From NCBI GenBank assembly GCA_964347995.1, contig CAYGBA010000066.1:1-8249 (forward strand): a DNA stretch of 8,249 nucleotides, in the 5' to 3' direction. Numbering within the stretch: the stretch's first letter is position 1; each line of letters begins with the position of its first letter. The notes under the pieces were generated by a model, which did no database searches, was not told the DNA's origin, and was given only the letters and a program-made list of their open reading frames with translations. Below are positions 1 to 5,285 of the stretch, piece after piece. This DNA comes from GCA-020348365 sp964347995 (GTDB lineage Archaea; Thermoproteota; Bathyarchaeia; Bathyarchaeales; Bathyarchaeaceae). A program made the translations under genes and the position numbers.

Positions 1-336
1 GCTGTGATCTTCCATGAGCTTCCTCAGGAGATGGGAGATTATGGGATTCTGGTTTATGCGGGCTTCAGGCGGGGTAAGGCTTTGTTGCTCAATTTTGTGG
101 TGGCACTAGCAGTTGTATTAGGAGGGATCTCTGCGATTTTCTTCCTAGAAGCCACAGAAGCGTTGAGCGGATTGTTAATAGCCTTTTCAGCAGGCGGTTT
201 CATCTATCTGGCGGCCGCGGAGTTGATTCCAGAATTGCATAAAGAGAAGAGTTTGAAGAAATCTGCCTTTCAATTTGTCGTGTTCATTCTAGGGATCAGC
301 CTCATATGGTCTTTGGGCATTATTTTTCCTGAATAG
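1..336 (+). CDS. ZIP-family divalent metal transporter, C-terminal part (5' end outside window)
   Basis: Integral membrane protein that would import divalent cations such as Zn, Fe or Mn. The frame is open from base 1, so the gene starts upstream; the GTG at 4 is internal. The first visible residues, HELPQE (fragment residues 5-10), match the HExPxE metal-site motif of ZIP transmembrane helix 5. Three hydrophobic segments follow (about 27-49, 54-74 and 88-108), as expected for helices 6-8. The third-last part has the AAAELIPELH signature that ends helix 7 in this family, and the protein stops two residues after helix 8, as ZIP proteins do. Metal specificity cannot be read from this fragment. 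The next intact gene on the same strand is a ferritin-like protein, which fits a metal-handling context, but the 280-nt gap argues against a tight operon. Family assignment is firm. Confidence 0.9.
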   Translation, partial: AVIFHELPQEMGDYGILVYAGFRRGKALLLNFVVALAVVLGGISAIFFLEATEALSGLLIAFSAGGFIYLAAAELIPELHKEKSLKKSAFQFVVFILGISLIWSLGIIFPE

Positions 337-410
337 AAGAATCCACTTAATACGATACAACAGAACGCCACTCTTTCAACCTTCTACTTTCCCAATACTT
401 GTTGAACGAC

Positions 411-590
411 CGTATACCCAGAATCTTAGAGATCATTTAGGTTCTTGAGAAGGAGGGTCAAGTCGCAAGGTATGAATATGACATGTATCATAATGTATCT
501 TTCGGATCACTCGGCACAGCAACGGGCTGACTGGATAGGACTCGTCATCGGGAGAAACAAATTGCCGAAAGACTTATTCTTCTAACCTGA
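411..590 (+). pseudogene. Possible decayed winged-helix (wHTH) regulator remnant
   Basis: Reading frame 3 across this gap translates to segments that resemble a winged-helix domain: RILEII, then VLEKEGQVARYEYD, then NVSFGSLG followed by LDRTR. The spacing is roughly that of helix 1, helix 2 and recognition helix. The frame is broken by TAG at 438-440 and TGA at 528-530, and no start codon with a ribosome site precedes it, so it cannot make a full protein as read. The resemblance was judged by eye and is weak. It may be a chance open stretch in a promoter region. If real, it would be the ghost of a regulator between a metal transporter and a ferritin-like gene. Confidence 0.25.
571..580 (+). 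promoter_or_regulatory. Candidate TATA box of the ferritin-like gene
   Basis: The AT-rich ACTTATT stretch follows a purine-rich BRE-like CCGAAAG. A start of transcription about 26 nt downstream would fall near 601, leaving a leader of about 19 nt that contains the GGAGG ribosome site. The match to the archaeal consensus is modest. Confidence 0.3.
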
Positions 591-605
591 CAAGGTTTCG
601 AGGAA

Positions 606-610
606 GGAGG
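606..610 (+). promoter_or_regulatory. Shine-Dalgarno site that selects TTG 620
   Basis: GGAGG lies 9 nt before the TTG at 620 and directly abuts the in-frame TTG at 611. A ribosome positioned on this site can reach 620 but not 611, so the longer open frame beginning at 611 is not the likely protein. Confidence 0.7.
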
Positions 611-619
611 TTGCATATT

Positions 620-1099
620 TTGAGTTCAAAAGGTGAATTGCTGAATTTTCTTAAGGACCAGATTAAGGTCGAGAAGAAGATTGTGGATTCTCTGAATAGC
701 TCCTTGGTGGAGATGAAAAATCCGGCGGTGAAGGGGGTCTTGAAGGGCATATCGCTGGACTCTGCGAAGCATGCGGATATGTATGGTGCCGCAGTGAAGC
801 TGTTGACGGAAGTTTCTCCGGCCCTAACACAGGAGCATCTTGACAAACAGAAGAGCCTCGTAGAGGAGCACATACATCTGGAATTAGAGCTTATTGAAAA
901 GATCAGCAAGAAACTACCGAGCATTAAGAATGAGAAGGTTAGGCTTCTGTTAAGCGCAATATTGCAGGATGAGACAAGGCACCATAAGCTCTTAGAGAAG
1001 GTCTTGGAGATTCTTGTTCGAGGAGAAACCATAACAGAAGAAGACTGGTGGGACGTCCTCTGGCGGAATGTTCCATTCCACGGTGCTCCCGGAGGATAA
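620..1099 (+). CDS. Ferritin-like four-helix-bundle protein
   Basis: Predicted 159-residue soluble, almost entirely helical protein of the ferritin-like superfamily. Members bind a di-iron or di-manganese centre and act in iron storage, rubrerythrin-like peroxide reduction or unknown redox roles. Four helices can be followed: about 5-32 (VEKKIV, E18), 36-65 (DSAKHADMY, with D47 and H51), 74-99 (EEHIHLELE, with E82, E83, H84 and E88) and 105-134 (DETRHHKLL, with D117, E118, H121 and H122). The Glu/Asp and His pairs recur at helix-repeat spacing, as in metal-binding bundles. The tail (WWDVLWRNVPFHGAPGG) is conspicuously aromatic and Gly/Pro-rich. No rubredoxin domain is attached. The TTG start at 620 is chosen because GGAGG sits 9 nt upstream. 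A T-rich terminator-like stretch follows. Fold assignment is good; exact activity is not determined. Confidence 0.75.
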   Translation: MSSKGELLNFLKDQIKVEKKIVDSLNSSLVEMKNPAVKGVLKGISLDSAKHADMYGAAVKLLTEVSPALTQEHLDKQKSLVEEHIHLELELIEKISKKLPSIKNEKVRLLLSAILQDETRHHKLLEKVLEILVRGETITEEDWWDVLWRNVPFHGAPGG

Positions 1100-1113
1100 G
1101 AGCTAATAACTTA

Positions 1114-1158
1114 GAAAAGCAAATGCGCGCGCTTTCTATTTTCTCCCTTTTCTCTTTT
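1114..1158 (+). terminator. Probable terminator of the ferritin-like gene
   Basis: An imperfect hairpin (AGAAAAGC at 1114-1121 region pairing with GCTTTCT near 1131-1137, with a G/C-rich loop) is followed by a pyrimidine tract, TATTTTCTCCCTTTTCTCTT, across 1137-1156. Archaeal RNA polymerase terminates on such T-rich runs. The hairpin may be incidental. Confidence 0.45.
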
Positions 1159-1289
1159 GACAATAGCTTCTTGCAGGACATCTTCTACAAGTCACTTGAC
1201 CTGTTCTAAGTTCACACATTTCTTAGTCACTCCTTATGAGCACGCACGCGGAAAAAACAGTTTACCTCCCAAATGTATGACTTGCTTTT

Positions 1290-1463
1290 CTAGATGTAAT
1301 ATCGCTTGTCCTCTGTCTTCCTTATCTCGCCGAAGAACCCTCCAACAAAATAATTCAACCATTGTTGTTCCTGCAAGTCTAACTCAGCCTCTTCAATCGT
1401 CACCGCTTTCTCTTTCGAAGTGGCTCCCGCCTTCTCAAGTCTATAAGTAATTCTGTAACGCAT
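1290..1463 (-). CDS. Small conserved-looking hypothetical protein, 57 aa
   Basis: Unrecognised. The ATG at 1463 gives a 57-residue, Glu-rich protein beginning MRYRITYRLEKAG, which reads like a first beta strand. A charged helix-like middle (EEAELDLQEQQWLNY) follows, then a C-terminal GGFFGEIRKTEDKRYYI. A longer frame reaches back to 1535, but that would overlap the upstream gene by 32 nt and adds a low-quality 24-residue segment, so ATG 1463 is preferred; the gap to the upstream stop is then 40 nt. No Shine-Dalgarno site is visible. A TTTATG stretch lies about 32 nt upstream, so a near-leaderless transcript is possible. It may also be co-transcribed with the gene ending at 1504. No signal peptide or membrane segment. 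It could be a chance frame, but the amino-acid make-up is protein-like. Confidence 0.45.
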   Translation of the reverse strand: MRYRITYRLEKAGATSKEKAVTIEEAELDLQEQQWLNYFVGGFFGEIRKTEDKRYYI

Positions 1464-1503
1464 TTTAAATTGAAGCCCGGAAAGAGACAAATCATAAAGC
1501 CCC

Positions 1504-1839
1504 CTATGCACCTGCAATTGGCCTAGCGACGTCAAGATCTTTCAGAAAACTCAGGAACTGATCCTTCTTCTTGAAGTTTTGGTTCTTTTCTGCTTCCAAT
1601 ATGACATGTTGCACCCAATCTCTCAATTCGGAACGGTAGTCTACTTTGGGCTGATGTTTTCTCTCCACTCTGTCAATCCACGATTGTGCTGACCTGATTA
1701 ACTGTTTATCTGCAATTTTCACAGTTTTCACCTCAATTTTTTCGGTAGAATCGTCAAGATAAACGACAAAATGCAGTGAAAGCCTTCTGTCAATATTCCT
1801 TAGGAGAACTCTACCTGTCAATGTAATACACTTGGTCAC
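1504..1839 (-). CDS. Hypothetical protein, 111 aa, GTG start
   Basis: Unrecognised soluble protein. The first half (TGRVLLRNIDRRLSLHFVVY, then DDSTEKIEVKTVKI) looks like alternating beta strands. The second half is a charged alpha-helical region with Trp at SAQSWIDRV and LRDWVQHV and a lysine-rich stretch NFKKKDQ near residue 90. The tail DVARPIAGA is small and neutral. The only usable start is GTG at 1837-1839; no ATG lies in frame near it and no Shine-Dalgarno site is seen, so a leaderless transcript is likely. The start codon lies inside a perfect inverted repeat (1837-1854) that could be an operator. The 57-aa gene at 1290 follows on the same strand 40 nt after the stop, suggesting a two-gene unit. 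No known motif is evident, so no function is offered. Confidence 0.5.
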   Translation of the reverse strand: MTKCITLTGRVLLRNIDRRLSLHFVVYLDDSTEKIEVKTVKIADKQLIRSAQSWIDRVERKHQPKVDYRSELRDWVQHVILEAEKNQNFKKKDQFLSFLKDLDVARPIAGA

Positions 1840-1854
1840 ATATTAAGATATGTG
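1837..1854. repeat. Perfect inverted repeat over the GTG start at 1839
   Basis: CACATAT and ATATGTG form perfect 7-bp arms around a 4-nt spacer (TAAG). The left arm includes the GTG start codon of the minus-strand gene. The 18-bp dyad is the size of a dimeric wHTH or HTH operator and would block transcription or translation initiation. It is A/T-rich, so part of the symmetry may be chance. Confidence 0.4.
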
Positions 1855-2018
1855 AGTGTGCCTAAAGATCTGGGCTTCTTCTTCCTGCATGCGTAAATAA
1901 ACAGTGACAGTTTGTCAAAATGAAGTTAATATTTGAACTGTCGAAACCGTCTTTGTGCGCGACTCGGAGATTAGGAAAGCGCTCAGCAAGCCGTGTGCAA
2001 AAAACCCAGACATAGTTA

Positions 2019-2027
2019 GATTTAATT
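2019..2027 (+). promoter_or_regulatory. Candidate TATA box of the radical SAM gene
   Basis: GATTTAATT lies about 45 nt before the ATG at 2068. Transcription would start near 2049 and give a leader of about 19 nt that includes the GGTG site at 2059-2062. The rest of the 1855-2067 gap shows no convincing gene or RNA. Confidence 0.35.
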
Positions 2028-2067
2028 GCTCCAGCAGAAGATATGACCATTTAAAGTCGGTGTATAG

Positions 2068-3498
2068 ATGAAGTTCTCCTTCGTGAACCCGCCCCTCAAC
2101 GAGGAAGTCTCAGCAAGAGAAAAGAAGAAGATGATAGGGGCAAGCCCCCCCATGGGCATCCTATACGTAGCCACTTTTCTAAGTAATCACGGAATAGAAG
2201 TCTCTCTACTAGATGCCACAGCAAAAAATCTCACAACCACCGCCACAGCCAACTGGATAACAAAAGAAAACCCAGACATTGTAGGTTTCTCAACGCTAAC
2301 ATGCACAAGCCGAACAGCACCCCAAATCGCCAAACAAGCCAAACAAGAAAACCCAAACCTGACAACGGTCCTCGGCGGCCTCCACGCAACATACAACCCC
2401 ACAAAAATCCTCAAAAAATACCCATGCATAGACATAATCGTCAGAGGCGAAGGAGAACAAACCGCCCTAGAACTCACAAAAACCCTAGAAAAAGACAGCA
2501 GCCTCAAAGACGTTCAAGGCATAACCTTCAGAAACAACGGAAGCATGATCTCAACCCCGGACAGACCACTAATAAAAGATGTCGACATCATACCCTTCCC
2601 AGACCGCACACTACTAGACACCGAATACCACGCCCTAGCCGCCGGAATAAACGCCGCACCGAAAAAATACACAAGCTTCGTCACCAGCCGCGGATGCGTC
2701 TACAACTGCCGATTCTGCGGAATCAGAGCCCTAGCCCACAACATTTGGCGCCCCAGATCAGTCGAAAACGCTCTAGAAGAACTACTATTGCTGGAAAGCC
2801 GAGGCTACAGACAATTCCACTTCGTCGACGACAACTTCATGCTCAACCAAAAACGTGCCATCAAACTCTGCCAGGAGATCCGACGGGAAAAGCTAGACGT
2901 GGACTGGATATGCCTCGGTCGCGTCGACAATTGCTCCTACCCAATGCTTAAAGAACTCGTACGCGCAGGCTGCAAGATAATCCACTTCGGTATAGAAAGT
3001 GCAAACCAGCGCACGCTAGACTATTACAACAAAAGAATAACCCCACAACAATCCATAACCGCGATAAAAGCAGCAAGAAAAGCAGGAGTCGACGTCATCA
3101 TAGGTTCCCTCATAGTCGGCGCCCCGGACGAAACCCCGCAAGAAATCCAGAACACTCTGGAATTCGCCAAAAAGCTTCAACTAGACATCCCAGAAATCAA
3201 CATCCTCGCAGCCACGCCAGGAGTAGACATCTGGGACGAACTAAAAACAAATGGCACTCTACACGAAGACGAGTACTGGGAGACAGGAGTCTTGATCCCT
3301 GAAATTTCCCCAAACGCCGTCCCCTTGGAAGAGATTAACAAGATGATCCACGAACATCTCCGCCACTTCCTCCTCCGACCAAGCTTCATGGTGGAAGAAA
3401 TTCTCAAAACCTTCAAAAGCACTTACAGACTCAACCTCTTGATCAATAACCTCACGAGAGTCGGAACCATCCTCGAGAATGCTAGATTCTTTGCGTGA
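2068..3498 (+). CDS. B12-binding-domain radical SAM protein (BchE-like superfamily)
   Basis: Predicted cytosolic [4Fe-4S] enzyme, 476 aa. Residues 1-145 form a cobalamin-binding-type Rossmann domain: FVNPPL at the first strand, DIVGFSTLT at 70-78, VLGGLHATYNP at 101-111 and IVRGEGE at 124-130. The DxHxxG cobalamin-ligand motif is absent; the equivalent place reads DATAKN, which is common in this superfamily and means base-off/His-on B12 binding is not expected. The radical SAM core runs about 200-395, with the cluster motif CVYNCRFC (C210, C214, C217), HFVDDNF at 251-257, HFGIES at 306-311 and IVGAPDET at 349-356. The last 80 residues are helical. The family includes methylases, cyclases and methylthiotransferases; the substrate cannot be deduced here. 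GGTG at 2059-2062, 5 nt before ATG, supports the start. The gene is unusually poor in T and rich in A and C compared with the next gene. Confidence 0.9.
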   Translation: MKFSFVNPPLNEEVSAREKKKMIGASPPMGILYVATFLSNHGIEVSLLDATAKNLTTTATANWITKENPDIVGFSTLTCTSRTAPQIAKQAKQENPNLTTVLGGLHATYNPTKILKKYPCIDIIVRGEGEQTALELTKTLEKDSSLKDVQGITFRNNGSMISTPDRPLIKDVDIIPFPDRTLLDTEYHALAAGINAAPKKYTSFVTSRGCVYNCRFCGIRALAHNIWRPRSVENALEELLLLESRGYRQFHFVDDNFMLNQKRAIKLCQEIRREKLDVDWICLGRVDNCSYPMLKELVRAGCKIIHFGIESANQRTLDYYNKRITPQQSITAIKAARKAGVDVIIGSLIVGAPDETPQEIQNTLEFAKKLQLDIPEINILAATPGVDIWDELKTNGTLHEDEYWETGVLIPEISPNAVPLEEINKMIHEHLRHFLLRPSFMVEEILKTFKSTYRLNLLINNLTRVGTILENARFFA

Positions 3499-3502
3499 CA
3501 CT

Positions 3503-3516
3503 CTGCGCACACGCAG
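3503..3516. repeat. CTGCG-CACA-CGCAG inverted repeat abutting a TATA box
   Basis: Perfect 5-bp arms with a 4-nt spacer, ending 3 nt before the CTTAAAT box at 3520. It is not followed by a T run, so it is a poor terminator. Its place next to the BRE/TATA region suggests a regulator site. The same arms recur at 5888-5897 in the same position relative to another TATA box. Confidence 0.4.
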
Positions 3517-3527
3517 AAACTTAAATG
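3517..3527 (+). promoter_or_regulatory. Candidate BRE/TATA promoter of the M20 peptidase gene
   Basis: AAACTTAAAT matches an archaeal BRE-TATA arrangement. A start about 27 nt downstream (near 3550) would give a leader of about 14 nt carrying GGTGAT. This implies the peptidase gene has its own promoter although it lies only 65 nt after the radical SAM gene. Confidence 0.5.
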
Positions 3528-3553
3528 GAGTCAAGGCGCAACCATTAAGCAAC

Positions 3554-3559
3554 GGTGAT
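3554..3559 (+). promoter_or_regulatory. Shine-Dalgarno site that selects ATG 3564
   Basis: GGTGAT is complementary to the conserved 16S rRNA 3' end and sits 4 nt before ATG 3564. It contains the alternative in-frame GTG at 3555, so that codon is unlikely to be the start. Confidence 0.65.
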
Positions 3560-3563
3560 AGCA

Positions 3564-4790
3564 ATGAACCTCAGTCATCTTTTCTCGAAAATCGAGGAAT
3601 TGCAGGATGAGATGGTAAAGGCATTAATGGCACTTGTGAGAATCCCCGCAATAGCTCCTGAGAATGGTGGGGCTGGTGAGTCGGAGAAGGCGGAGAAGCT
3701 AACTCGGATGTTGACAGAGATAGGTTTTGATAGAATAGAGCACTATGACGCTGAAGATGGGAGAGTTCCTTCTAAAGTTAGACCCAACATTGTAGCCTAC
3801 TACAATGGTCAGGACGAAGCCAAGAAGCTTTGGATTATCACCCACTTGGACGTTGTTCCCCCCGGTGAAGAGTCCCTCTGGAAAGTGACGAAACCCTTTG
3901 AACCAATAGTCACTGATGGCAAGATTTACGGAAGGGGCAGCGAAGATAATGGCCAATCTTTGGTTGCGTCAGTTTTTGCAGTGAAAGCATTGAAGCACTT
4001 GAGAATGAGACCCAGACGGACGGTTGCCTTGGCTTTTGTCGCTGATGAAGAAGTGGGCAGCAGATATGGAATTCAGCATCTCATCAAACAAGACCTGTTT
4101 GGCAAAGATGACTTGATAGTGGTGCCCGACGGTGGAAATGAAATAGGAGATTTCATTGAAATAGCTGAGAAGAGTATGATGGGTTTTAGGGTTCGCACCA
4201 TTGGGAAACAAACCCATGCGAGTACTCCTGGTAAAGGTTTAAATGCGCACCGTGTAGGAATGGAATACACTTTGGCATTAGATGAATTCCTCCATAAGAA
4301 ATACTCTGCAATGGACGAGAATTTCGTTCCCCCCGAAAGCACATTCGAACCCACCAAGAAAGATAGGAATGTGGATGCTGTTAACATAATTCCTGGAGAA
4401 GACATAATCCATTTCGATTGTCGAATACTTCCAAAATACGATCTTGACGAAATACTGAATGATGTTCTTGAGATGGCAGACAAGTTCGAAAAGAAGCATG
4501 GGGCAAAAATAAAGATTGAAGTTCTGGGCAAAGGTGCTGCACCAAAACCTACAGATGCCAATTCTACCGTCGTGCGTATTCTGAAAGAGGCCATCAATAT
4601 TTCTCGAAAGATTGAGCCCAAAGTGGGAGGAATAGGGGGCGGAACATGTGCCGCTTTCTTCAGAAAAGCGGGGGTTCCTGCTGTAGTTTGGAGCACAATA
4701 GACGAGACAGCTCATCAACCCGACGAGTATACCAATGTAGAAAATCTCGTTAATGATGCGAAAGTGTTTGCTCTTCTAGCAGTTCATTAA
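3564..4790 (+). CDS. M20-family metallopeptidase/deacylase (ArgE/DapE type)
   Basis: Cytosolic di-zinc hydrolase of 408 aa that cleaves an amide bond in a peptide or N-acylated amino acid. The whole M20 layout is present. Metal ligands are H94 and D96 (THLDVVPPGE), the bridging D128 (GRGSEDN), E163 next to the catalytic base E162 (ADEEVGS), D189 (VPDGGN) and the C-terminal H384 (DETAHQPDEY). The lid/dimerisation domain lies about 200-315, with THASTPGKGLNAH (H218) and FDCRILP. A glycine-rich GGIGGGTCAAFFR near 355-367 precedes the last catalytic part. Length is normal and nothing is missing, so the enzyme should be active. The substrate could be succinyl-diaminopimelate, an N-acyl amino acid or a dipeptide; no neighbouring lysine or arginine gene decides this. 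Start ATG 3564 is set by GGTGAT. Codon use is mixed, unlike the A/C-rich gene before it. Confidence 0.92.
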   Translation: MNLSHLFSKIEELQDEMVKALMALVRIPAIAPENGGAGESEKAEKLTRMLTEIGFDRIEHYDAEDGRVPSKVRPNIVAYYNGQDEAKKLWIITHLDVVPPGEESLWKVTKPFEPIVTDGKIYGRGSEDNGQSLVASVFAVKALKHLRMRPRRTVALAFVADEEVGSRYGIQHLIKQDLFGKDDLIVVPDGGNEIGDFIEIAEKSMMGFRVRTIGKQTHASTPGKGLNAHRVGMEYTLALDEFLHKKYSAMDENFVPPESTFEPTKKDRNVDAVNIIPGEDIIHFDCRILPKYDLDEILNDVLEMADKFEKKHGAKIKIEVLGKGAAPKPTDANSTVVRILKEAINISRKIEPKVGGIGGGTCAAFFRKAGVPAVVWSTIDETAHQPDEYTNVENLVNDAKVFALLAVH

Positions 4791-4943
4791 TTTTGCGTGC
4801 GATCTGAATACATGGGGTTCGCATCGAATTTCCAAAAAGCTTCCTCACACGTTGAAGGGAACTAAGAGGTTGCAGGAAGGCAAAGTGAAACCTTATACGC
4901 AGCCTACATCGAATCAGAGCTAATAAACTCTTATGATTGTCTA

Positions 4944-4963
4944 GTGCTATTATGTGCTATTCA
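4944..4963. repeat. Short tandem repeat GTGCTATT upstream of the redox operon
   Basis: GTGCTATT occurs at 4944-4951 and again at 4954-4961, 10 bp apart, one helical turn. It lies 40 nt before the glutaredoxin gene in an otherwise empty 210-nt gap (4791-5000). Two half-sites on one face of the helix could be a regulator site, or this may be chance. Confidence 0.3.
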
Positions 4964-4985
4964 TGTCTGAGCGATATTAGCCAAA

Positions 4986-4991
4986 GAGGAG
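4986..4991 (+). promoter_or_regulatory. Ribosome binding site of the glutaredoxin-like gene
   Basis: GAGGAG lies 9 nt before ATG 5001. A nearer ATG at 4993 runs into TGA after two codons, so 5001 is the start. Confidence 0.6.
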
Positions 4992-5000
4992 AATGAGAAA

Positions 5001-5285
5001 ATGAAATCAACAAAAGTTCCGGGTAAGGACAATAAGCATCGGGTTTTCATGTATGCAATAAGCACTTGTGCTTGGTGCAAACGAGCAAAGAAACTTCTTG
5101 AAGATAACAAGATTGAATATGAATATGTTGATATTGATCTGTGCAGCAGGGAAGATCGAGAAAAAATACGAAATGACATTCTGAGCCGTGGAGGACATCT
5201 GAGTTATCCTACCATAATTGTTGACGGCAAGATTATGATTACTGGTTTTAAAGAACATAGAATAAAGGAGGCCTTAGAAATTTGA
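5001..5285 (+). CDS. Glutaredoxin-like thioredoxin-fold protein
   Basis: Small cytosolic dithiol oxidoreductase of 94 aa. After a polar lead (1-12), the first strand RVFMYAI runs into the active site STCAWCKRAKKLL, with redox cysteines C23 and C26. The second strand EYEYVDID follows at 39-46, and the cis-proline signature HLSYPTIIVDG at 66-76 (P70). It ends with a helix that begins GFKEHRIKEAL. A third cysteine, C48, follows the second strand. CAWC differs from the classical CPYC, as in many archaeal glutaredoxin/NrdH-like proteins, so the reductant need not be glutathione. The stop overlaps the TTG start of the next gene by 4 nt (TTGA), so the two are translated together, and that partner is the type of enzyme that reduces such disulfides. 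The pairing makes this protein the likely thiol carrier of the operon; that is inference. Confidence 0.88.
   Translation: MKSTKVPGKDNKHRVFMYAISTCAWCKRAKKLLEDNKIEYEYVDIDLCSREDREKIRNDILSRGGHLSYPTIIVDGKIMITGFKEHRIKEALEI
5264..5271 (+). promoter_or_regulatory. Strong Shine-Dalgarno site for the overlapping TTG start
   Basis: AAAGGAGG lies inside the 3' end of the glutaredoxin-like gene, 10 nt before TTG 5282. It supports a TTG start that shares bases with the upstream TGA stop, a classic translational-coupling layout. Confidence 0.7.

Noticed and set aside
574..1032. Minus-strand open frame of 152 codons
   Set aside because: Antisense to the ferritin-like gene; Ser/Phe/Leu-rich, typical of a shadow.
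1157..1450. Plus-strand 97-codon frame
   Set aside because: Ser/Thr/Leu-rich, without a ribosome site, and mostly antisense to the better-looking small gene at 1290-1463.
1920..2015. Plus-strand 31-codon frame beginning MKLIFELSKP
   Set aside because: The first residues recall the N terminus of glycine dehydrogenase subunit 2, but the match ends after about ten residues and the frame stops. Too short to call even as a pseudogene.
1862..2050. Minus-strand 62-codon frame in the gap before the radical SAM gene
   Set aside because: It has an ATG, but no ribosome site or well-placed TATA box and no recognisable pattern. It might be a remnant, but cannot be supported.
2301..2951. Long plus-strand open frame of 216 codons
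   Set aside because: It lies wholly inside the radical SAM gene in another frame and encodes an Arg/Pro/His/Thr-rich string with no fold-like pattern. The T-poor composition removes stop codons and explains its length.
4073..4696. Minus-strand open frame of 207 codons
   Set aside because: Antisense to the M20 peptidase, whose catalytic motifs are all intact on the plus strand. The product is a Ser/Phe-rich shadow with no motif.
4791..5000. Possible small RNA or tRNA in the gap before the redox operon
   Set aside because: GGGGTTCGCATCGAAT near 4814 looks a little like a T loop, but no acceptor stem, anticodon arm or matching pairs can be built, and no C/D box pair is present.
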